Assembly (NCBI GenBank): GCA_035591015.1
Contig: JAXIUW010206841.1
Coordinates: 1 to 11,178 of the forward strand
Direction: 5' to 3'
Source of the DNA: Cephalothrix simula
Taxonomy: Eukaryota; Nemertea; Palaeonemertea; Archinemertea; Cephalotrichidae
DNA: 11,178 bases
The notes beneath the pieces were generated by a model, which searched no databases, was not told where the DNA came from, and saw only the letters and a program-made list of their open reading frames with translations. Positions 1 through 8,700 of the stretch are shown in pieces. The first letter of the stretch is position 1, and every line of letters begins with the position of its first letter. The translations under genes were made by a program, and so were the position numbers.

Positions 1-26
1 TAATACAAAATGTACATAATTATTCA

Positions 27-45
27 GGGGGGGCCGGGGGGGGGG
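27..45 (+). repeat. G7-CC-G10 homopurine run
   Basis: Seven G, two C, then ten G on the plus strand, which is a C run on the strand of the gene. It is unusual in this AT-rich sequence, has G-quadruplex potential, and is prone to length errors in sequencing. Confidence 0.85.
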
Positions 46-170
46 AGTAATGGAAAAGATTGACATACATGGGTGGTATAAAAATGTGCCATAGTGTTCG
101 TATCCTGGTTAATTCTGAGCATTCTTTTATGAATGATTCCAAGAAGTCCAGGTTACTGATACAAAATTAC

Positions 171-176
171 TTTATT
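171..176 (-). terminator. Candidate polyadenylation signal AATAAA
   Basis: A canonical AATAAA hexamer on the gene's strand, 53 bases past the intronic stop at 229. In AT-rich DNA such hexamers are common by chance, so use is only possible. It would serve a short isoform with a truncated HEPN domain. Confidence 0.25.
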
Positions 177-327
177 TTGGGACTTTTAATAACCATTTTA
201 TAATTATCATAAAAACTAAGAAAGCCCTCTAAGGCACTCCCTTAACTACGCAAGCCCGCGCAAGCCTTGGCTCGGGAATAAAATAATTTAGAACTCTGAG
301 AAATTCTATTACAGGTAGATTACTTAC

Positions 328-456
328 TTGAAGACATTTATAGCAAGCCCATTCATTTGCTTTATGCTGTGCATTGCAACTTGAATCATTTGAAGATGCT
401 GCATAATCAGCCTTTGCTTGACGTAGCCATGCACGAGCTTCCCCTGGTTGTGGATT
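328..456 (-). other. N-terminal part of a sacsin HEPN domain, cut by an intron
   Basis: [18 protein letters not shown] and, after a short insert, [10 protein letters not shown] match the first helices of the C-terminal HEPN domain of sacsin, which dimerises and binds nucleotides in the human protein. Only about 43 residues are present. The remainder of the roughly 110-residue domain must be on an exon beyond position 1, since no HEPN-like reading frame follows the donor within the window. Confidence 0.8.
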
Positions 457-2739
457 ACGTGACCTATTTTGAACTTTGTAACCATAAACTTCATGCTTTG
501 GATTCCTATATGAATTTTGATTCTGCATTGTTTCATAACTTTTACGTTGTTCTATATACAACTTCTGACGTTTACTTATGTGTTGAAAAAGAACTCTGCT
601 GTAATTTTCAGTGAAACTTGAAGGGGGTGGCTCTTGATGTGCTGAAGGACTTTGAACACGCTCATCTAAAATCTTCTTTTCATATTTTTTAATTTTTTTC
701 ATTATATAATCACTTATTTCAGCATCTGATAAGTAATGTGTTATTAATCGCCGTAATATGATGTTTCGCTGTTCCTCTGGAAGGCTAAACATCGCTACCT
801 TTATAACATCTCTAAGTTCGGCCAGCTTTGACTTTTTATCCAGAATCGCTGGACTCTCTGTGTCAGCCTGAATATCGTACCTGTAGAATTTGTAAAGTGA
901 AAGTGCTTGTACATCAATATTTATTGGTGTTCTATTTTGGTCATCATATCCAATATCAATTTTGTATCTCCTAAATGGAAAATCAATTTCATTGTCATCA
1001 TTTCTGCTAACAACTTTAGCATAGATGTATGTTGGGATTCCTTCTTCGAATTTATTGAGTGGATCTTCTTTTTCATAACCGACAAAATCGTCTTTTTCGA
1101 AAATCATGAAATCGCTTTTAAGGAGATGGTGCATTTCTATTGGTATGAATGTTCCTGTCTCAGGCAAAGCACATGGAACCTGGTGTTGGAAAGATAGCTC
1201 GGGTATATCTGCTTCTTCAAGGTACCTTTCTATTTCATCTCTTGGTTCTCCTAATATGTTATTGATTAATTCACTTTCAAAATCACGAAGTCCCATTAAT
1301 ACTGGAACGGCTTTTGAGACTGAGTTTCTAAGTCTTTGTTCCTTAACTCCGTCGGTATAATATATATTGATTGTTGGATTTTGTTTACCGTTGTCATCCT
1401 TGTTCAAAAATGTTACAGAATATTCATCACGACTAGATTCAGTCTCTGGTAATTTTTTATCATCGTAATAAAAGAATGTTTTTATGACTCCTGGTACATT
1501 CAAAATCTTCAAAGAATTCGGTATTTTGCTGACAAGGTTTCCAATTTCCTCTTGATTTGTCCTTTTGTACTTTTTGTGGTTCATAGCTATTCTTAAAATA
1601 GCCTTTTGAAACTCGTCATCTGAGATGTATGTTGCGAACTTTTGTCCTATCCCCGTTTTATCTACTTCTGCCCATTCTAAACACATATCATCAACTTTTT
1701 CAAGCACCAGTTTTGATAAAAGCGTTGGCTGCTGTTCATCAGGTAATCTGGATAATTGATAAAAACCTAGATTTTTATTACCGGTTTCAGTCTCTTTTGT
1801 TTCTTCTCGAAGGATATTCAAAATGGGACGATCTAGTTGCTTAACGGATTTCTGTAGGCTAAATTTATCAACATAAATAAGATCTTGGGATAATTGAAGA
1901 ATGTTATTAGTATCAAGTAGGTATGTAGGGCAATCTTTTTTCAGTTCATTTTTTTCAAATTCACTCGTTAATATGGAAAACATCTTTTTAGTTGCTTTAA
2001 TTACAGCCTTTACTATATTTACATCCTTTATTGGCTCGTTTTCAAATTCTTCCTTTATATCTCGAAGAACTTGCTGATACACATCCGCACCAGTTTTTTC
2101 AAAAGATCCGAGATTTTCCAATAGTGTTGTGAATTCATAATAAGTTTTTGGACATTCCAAAAGGTAAGGAGAAATATCATACACATTTTGCGAACACTGT
2201 CTAGGGTACACAAATAAATACCTCGTGCTGATAAAAATACATTTGCAGTGCCTAAGTTCTTGAATATCCATCTTATTTGAATCATTCAAGTGTTTATATA
2301 TTTTCATCATCACATTACCTATAATATCTTTGTGGTTCTCACGTACTTTAGCCATACTAGGTTGACACATATATTGACAAACGTTTTTACAATGCTGAAC
2401 AACGATTCCTGGGTTTGGCTTATATACAATGCCCAGCTTATCTCCTACTGACTTATTTGTTGGTACCGCCCATTGCGGCAAAACAAATGAATTTGACCAT
2501 ACAAGGTGAACTGCACTACTTAGAAATGATCCGTTAAATGATATAAGATCTAATTCATTTGAATGATAGCTATGCATCACTGAGAGGTTGGAATTTTTAA
2601 ACCGTTGAATGAATCTGATATTTTTTATCAGATTGATTTCATAACTGTTGAATAATGTATTAGCATAACCAAATGCATTAGTTCTTCTAAATATTTCTTG
2701 TGCAAATATCTTTCCCTTCTTGACAACATCGGCTACTTC
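328..2739 (-). CDS. SACS: Sacsin-like giant exon, part 2: end of second SRR, linker, J-like segment and start of HEPN
   Basis: 804 open codons directly continuing the frame after the TGA. Residues 1-300 are the end of the second [18 protein letters not shown] near residues 80-95 and the [15 protein letters not shown] stretch are sacsin hallmarks. Near residues 530-600, [32 protein letters not shown] and the [17 protein letters not shown] stretch form the conserved linker before the J domain. Residues about 640-695 ([20 protein letters not shown] onward) match the J-domain region but lack His-Pro-Asp. [18 protein letters not shown] (from 456) and [10 protein letters not shown] start HEPN. The exon ends at CAA|GTAAGT (donor at 327), phase 0. 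If unspliced, the frame runs 32 more codons to a stop at 229. The GTG/ATG pair at 2580-2575 lies within homologous sequence and is unlikely to be a gene start. Confidence 0.88.
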
Positions 2740-5700
2740 TCATTCATTAGCTTCTAAATGTCTAATATATCGAATCAACATCTCGTTTGTCAAAATATGA
2801 ACCAATCCTACTTTTTTAAGCAATTGAAACAAACTCCTATATCTTTTATGAGGGAATTCACTTTCCATTGCTTGAAATATCTGATGGTCTGGGTCAAAGA
2901 GCTCTGTCGCTTTTCTCAATTCCTCATTTGTATTTCTGATAAATCGAATGTTTCTAAGCCCTTTTATTAATAACAATTTGACATCTTGTTGCAACCTATA
3001 ATTTGATTCTATTTCATTTTGCAGGAACATCAAGTGAATTTCTTGCTGTTCTTCAGTAAATAACTCGAAGTGTGAAAATATAAACTGGCAATATACTTCG
3101 GCAAGATCCAGAATTTTACATCCCAAATGTTTATCATATAATTCATTAATATCAGGATTGTCGTTTAGAAGCATAAAGACAATGTCACCTTGTGAGCTCT
3201 TCCAGGAATCAACTCCATCTTTTGGGAGATAAGAAGGCAAGATATACACCATTTTACTTTTCAGTGATGTAAAACTCTTGTTTACAGTCATATGGATGGG
3301 TAAAACAAGAATGCTTTTTTGCTCGTACGATGTGAGAAAATTTTTTCCCTTTGCATAATTAGCAAATAATTTTAGGAGGCATGTTGTATCAAAGTTTTTC
3401 ATTATTTGTGATATATCTTTGTATTTCATCAAATCTGTTATGGCAAACAGGATATCAGGAACATTGACAATTTTTCCGGATACTTCTAAAAGTAGTTTTA
3501 AATTTTGATGATCAATTAAATCTGGAGACAATATTGGAATACCCATCGTACGTAGATACTGTTTTACAATACGAAATTCTGCTCCTCCTTCTTCCATAGC
3601 TAAAACAGCCTTAGCATCCTTTATATTGTAAAGAAAGGTATTACCTAAGTAATCTCTCGCTGGGATACAACACACGTCATCAATAACATCCAGGTCATTT
3701 TTATTAAAATCACACGCTGAAAGAAAACTCCAAAAGTATTTCATCCATCTTGTTTTGGATGGTTCAAAAACAAGCCTCGCTATTGAATGCATCGATTGGT
3801 GGTTGTTATGTTTAAGTAGTTCAGCCACCTTCCATATAGTTATTTTCACCAGCACCCCTCTTGTTTTTCTATTCAGGTCGGCAAAGGTGAAGTGTTCGAC
3901 CAAGCTGTTATGCAAAAAGATATTGTTTGATTCAGGAAATAATTTGGCATAAGCTGAGACTATAATCGGGGTCAAGGTCGAAAATTTCATGACATACATT
4001 TTTTCCGTAAGACAAAGAGGTATTCCATCAAGGTTTCCATTGAATTCATCATATTTTTTACAGTATTTTAGCACAGATATAATTTCAGCTTCATCCTCCC
4101 AGACAGAATCTTGAAGAGAACACGGTAAATTATGAAAAGCCTCTGTATATTTGCTTTGATTCCGCAGAAACATGGTAACAGCTTTCGGTGAAACATTTAC
4201 TAAATCTACTTGAATTTCTCGGAAACGCTCTTTAATGTATCCCGGTAACAAAGGAGTCAGAATATTTAAACCGATTCTTCCCAAAATATCCCCTAAAAGC
4301 TCTCCCTGATTAACCGGCAAAAATTGTTCGCTTAAGTTATTAAAATAAGCGATCTCTTTGCTACATTCCTGAACGTTGAACCACTTAACTTTTATAATTT
4401 GTCTTCCTTCTTTTTTTGGTGTTCTTATTTCGGCTCCCAAAAGGTTAAAATCTGATCGCTGTAATTCAGAGTATACAGCGCGTATCAGCGTCTGAATATA
4501 GGTGTCGTCATCTTTGTCTGGTAGGAGAGAGTACAGATTTTTCATATTCTCTACAGTTGGATTTCTCTGAAGATCTAATTTGTTAAAGATGCCACGAAGA
4601 ACCTTAATACTGAGTGGCGCTACACCTTTTTCAAGAAGGCATCTGTTCCAACTGCTACGATATCCTTCTTCAGAATCTTTCCATAAGTTTCTTCTTTTAT
4701 CATCGAGGGCAAAATGTCCATTAACGTGAAATGGCATGTCGTTTGTGAATGGCAAGGGTAAATAACAGAAAAGGCGATGCCTTTTTTTCTGAAATTTTAG
4801 ATTTACTGCCATACCTACACGTGGTGAAAGGGCTAAATCGCCATTTGCAAAAGCACTTTTAACTTCATTGCTTAGTTCCGTGTCATCAGAAAATCCAATA
4901 GATTGTGTTATCAACCAAGTTTCTTCTCTTCCTGCATTTGATCGATGGGTCTCTTTGATATTAAGGGTGTATTGAACTTCTTTGTAAACGATGTCTTTGA
5001 CATTTTTTCCTTTTTGAGCCTTAACGTATTCTGCAAATTGATTTCTATTTTCCTGATCTGTTTTAGAGATAGATGCCTTTAAACTGTAATTGATTATAAT
5101 ATTACCTTCGTTATCAAGTTCGCAGAGGTTGATTTCATTAACTGAATTAATAAACATTAACGAGTCAAATGAATCACGTTTAAACTTATTCATTATTGTT
5201 CTAATGTCATCAGCAGTTACTGGATTTTGTGAAATTTTAGATTTCGCAGCCATATGTGGCAAACGCAATGGTAATCTAAACATCGTTTTGTCTTCCAAAT
5301 TCCCGAAATGAGGTTCCAGAAATGTTGCGAATTCACTTGGAAAGTCCTCGCGGAGTTCATTTATTCCACTATCGAAAATTCTTCCCGGTTCATTCTCACC
5401 AGTACCTTTCAAATGGACGTAGTTGCAATGCGGATCAAAAGTCACCAATACTTGGTCTATATCACTGCTTTTTGTAAGAAAGGTGGGGACGTCCGTTAAA
5501 TGATATACAGAGTTGAATCCTATACCATACTGCCCGGTTTTTGATGAGTCAGTACTTTTGGATCCTTCTCCTAAATTCTGTATACCAATTAAATCATTCT
5601 CTGTAAATGGTTGGTCATTGTATACATTTAATGCTGGTCCTTTTAGAAATGCTAGAGGGCTGGTATCTGATGGCCCTTTTGAGCGATCGTTTGGGTCAAG

Positions 5701-8700
5701 AATAAATGTTATTACACTAGCTCCAGCATCATCAGCATTTTGCAGAAGCTCTTTAATGATTGACTCATCTCTAGGATAATCACGAATGATATTCTTCAAT
5801 CGAGTGGTCAGCTTTTCTTTTTGTCCAAATGGTCTTCCGTACTTGCTCAGATGATGTTCACCTCGTGTACGTACTCCTAATGCTTTAGCAAGGGCATATG
5901 TTACCTTAGGATGAACGCAGTTTGCATCTCTAATGTAACTGTCATCTTGTTTGTAATTGCATTTAGCTATTGGGAGCATTTTGATTTCTGTATCTTTGGC
6001 AACTGCCACAGGTAGGTAAATATCTTTCCATTCTTTATCAGATAATTTTGAAGTTGATAGTTTTATCTCATTTATCCACTCAAGTATGTGAACTATTAGA
6101 CGTAGGTCTCTTTGTATTCTAGGATACGATTCACTGTTATTATCGTGGTGACTTTTTATCATCTTCAAAATTTGAAGTGGATTACAGTTTTCTTGCATTC
6201 CTAATTTCATAAGCCAAGATTTGTGAGAATCTATAACACAAGGAAGAGTGAAAGCATATGGTTTCAGGTCTTCGAAATCTTTTGGAATATTTTCATGTAC
6301 TCTTTCGATGGTGGAAAATCCATTTCCGTTCCATATACACGGATATGATTTAAAAAACTGTTGGACTTCACTATCTTCATGCTTCTGTTGAAAAAAGTCA
6401 TATATTTTACTGACGATTTCAGGAAAGAGAATTGCCTCATTTGAATCTGGCGAAAATGACTCAATTAGTTTTTTAGTGTGAAAGATTACTTGCGCATTCG
6501 ATGGTTGGTTGTTAACTCCAAGTTGCGAAATAGTAAATTCCATGTCGAATTTGGGATTGAGTATTGGACAGTTCGATCCAGCTATAAAATAATTCTCGTT
6601 TGCAAAGATTTCTCTTGGTTTCAAATATGAAATAAACTCACACTTCCATTCCAACAATTTTGGATAACGTTGTGGCCTTTTGGCACTGGGTAGCCATCTC
6701 AAGTTTTGCAAGGATAATGCACTTTGATACAATAGATTGTGGTTGTCTTTTATTACTGTTAGTATCGCCAAAGATCTTTTGAATTTACCTGTATCGTTAT
6801 CATCGTTGAATTTTTCAATAGTCATAGCACTTTTTACTATATCATCTTTTGTTATTTGTGATATAGTTTTAAGGCCAAGTTCTTGCAAAGAACTATAAAA
6901 ATTTGCATATTTATCGCTAGGAAAAACACCCATCCCTGAAAATAGATCTTTAGCAAGCTGGATATGATTGTCAAATAATAAGTAAGTAAATTCTAAACAA
7001 TCGCTATCATTTTGAATTTTAATGGTATTTTTAGCGTATGATTTGAATTGGCTATCTTCATTAATATATGTCGCTAGATTTTGTAACACGTGTTGAACTA
7101 ATTTTTCATCATCAGGACATGCTGAAAGCTGTTCCTTCAGAATTTCCAGCTCTGATACTATAGAAATGCCAAGAATTCGGTACAGGCGACTGGTTTTTTC
7201 ATTTGTAAATGTTAAAATTTGGTTTTTAGGTGGATATGGCAAGGTGTACTGATCCATGTTAATAGCCTGTCTGCAATCATTGGCTGATAATAATGCGCCA
7301 CTAACCGTCGTAAATATTGATAGCTGAGCTAAGAAAGAAATGGCTCTACTTTCACCTTCTAATCTATGGCTGTTCTCTACCAAAAACCTGCGTAGTTCCA
7401 TCTTCTGTTTTTCGGTAGATTTGGTCTGGAAGGATTTTATCGATATATTTCTTGTCCAACACTCAGACAAGACTTGAAATAAGGATGTATCATCACCTTG
7501 AAATATGTAATAATTTGCATACAACCGTCTATCATTCCTAATAAAGTCGGGCAGGTTTGGAAAAAACCGAACTCCGAAGTATTCAAAGCACGTTTTTAAT
7601 TTAGAACCAATAGAAACTTCATCAATGTATATTTCAGCATTATTGAAGAGCCTGTGCAATGTTGAAACAGTTTTTGATTTGACTTGTGGCAATACGTGGA
7701 AATTCTTAAATTTTGCCAGATCTTGGTAATTGCGGATGAAGTTCCAAATGGCTTTTAACCAAGCCGTTGTCAAATGTTCTGTTTTCTTGTTTGATCTTCT
7801 AACCTCTATTGAATCCTGGCTATTAAAAGTCTGCGGAAATATCTTTGGTAAAAGATCAATTACGGTCGATTCATTTTCTAATATCTTTAATTGAGTGGCA
7901 TCTGAAGAGTAAGATTCAAAAATATATTCAATAAACCTATAGTTTTGTATGTATTGTACATATTGTATATGCAAAAATTATTAATTACTTTATTTTTTTA
8001 TGTGTGTACTTACATTTGGATGTGGAATAACCAATGGTTCTAAGGTCGTTATTATCATCTGGGTGAAGAAATTTATCATCTAAGTCAGGTCCTGGTAGTA
8101 AATTTCTTCCATAATTATTACTCTCTATCCATATGGTTGTTGATTTTGAATTGAATGGAATGAATCTGTCGTTTGCTAATCTAAGTAGCTCTATTCCATT
8201 TAGGTATTGGTTTGATCTGGGCTTTCCGTTTTCGTCTTGAAGAATATACCGTAGAAGATTAGCTTTCTCGGCAGTTGTGAAATTTCGATACGAAAGATCT
8301 GTCTGAATAACTACCTGAATGCTGTCGGGGCAGACATTGTAATGATTTGGCCTTAGAATATTTAGGGCTTTACAAATTTGAGGTGGAAGTTCTATTGGTA
8401 TTTTCTTGTTTATCTTTAAAACTTTTATAACAACTTGCTGGTACTCACTTTTCGGGAAGCAGGAATTGGTGTAAACAATGCTTAAATTATTTGCTATACT
8501 AATGTAACGCTGACAGTCAACGCTGTAAAATACTCTGTCTTCAAAAATGGCGTTGTAGAATTTCTCAAAGAATGTAGATGTAAACTTTTGGTCTGTTCTA
8601 TCTCCATCTGGGAATGCTAAATAAACCATATTATGGTCCACACCTTGATCTACCGCTACTTTTATCAATCTTTGATATGCTTCTGGCAGTAATTCCTCTA

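Larger units (their letters stand above)
1..327 (-). other. Intron or alternative 3' end downstream of the HEPN donor
   Basis: Begins with GTAAGTAATC at 327, a near-perfect donor. No further HEPN coding sequence is visible, so the last exon is outside the window. The first 99 bases stay open to a stop at 231-229 and an AATAAA lies at 176-171, so a transcript ending here is possible. A long G run sits at 27-45. Confidence 0.7.

Noticed and set aside
907-1197. Plus-strand ORFs antisense to the gene (also near 357-614, 1106-1360, 5090-5311 and 5513-5779)
   Set aside because: They are reverse-frame shadows of strongly recognisable sacsin coding sequence and show no protein family features of their own.
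2575-2580. GTG/ATG pair as the start of a separate downstream gene
   Set aside because: The open frame and sacsin-like sequence continue upstream of it to the TGA at 2740, and nothing promoter-like separates the two parts.
2740-2742. TGA as a selenocysteine codon or programmed readthrough site
   Set aside because: The 3' context is GAAG, not CUA; no supporting stem-loop was recognised, and the sacsin family is not known for selenocysteine. It cannot be fully excluded from sequence alone.
2743-2815. A small intron that would splice out the TGA, for example from GTAGGAT to a downstream AAG
   Set aside because: It would delete about 25 sacsin-like residues and neither site is strong.
7972-7974. 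ATG at 7974 as the start of a 1744-residue protein
   Set aside because: It lies inside a 112-nt intron; splice sites and phase join the sacsin sequence upstream (8014) to that downstream (7901).
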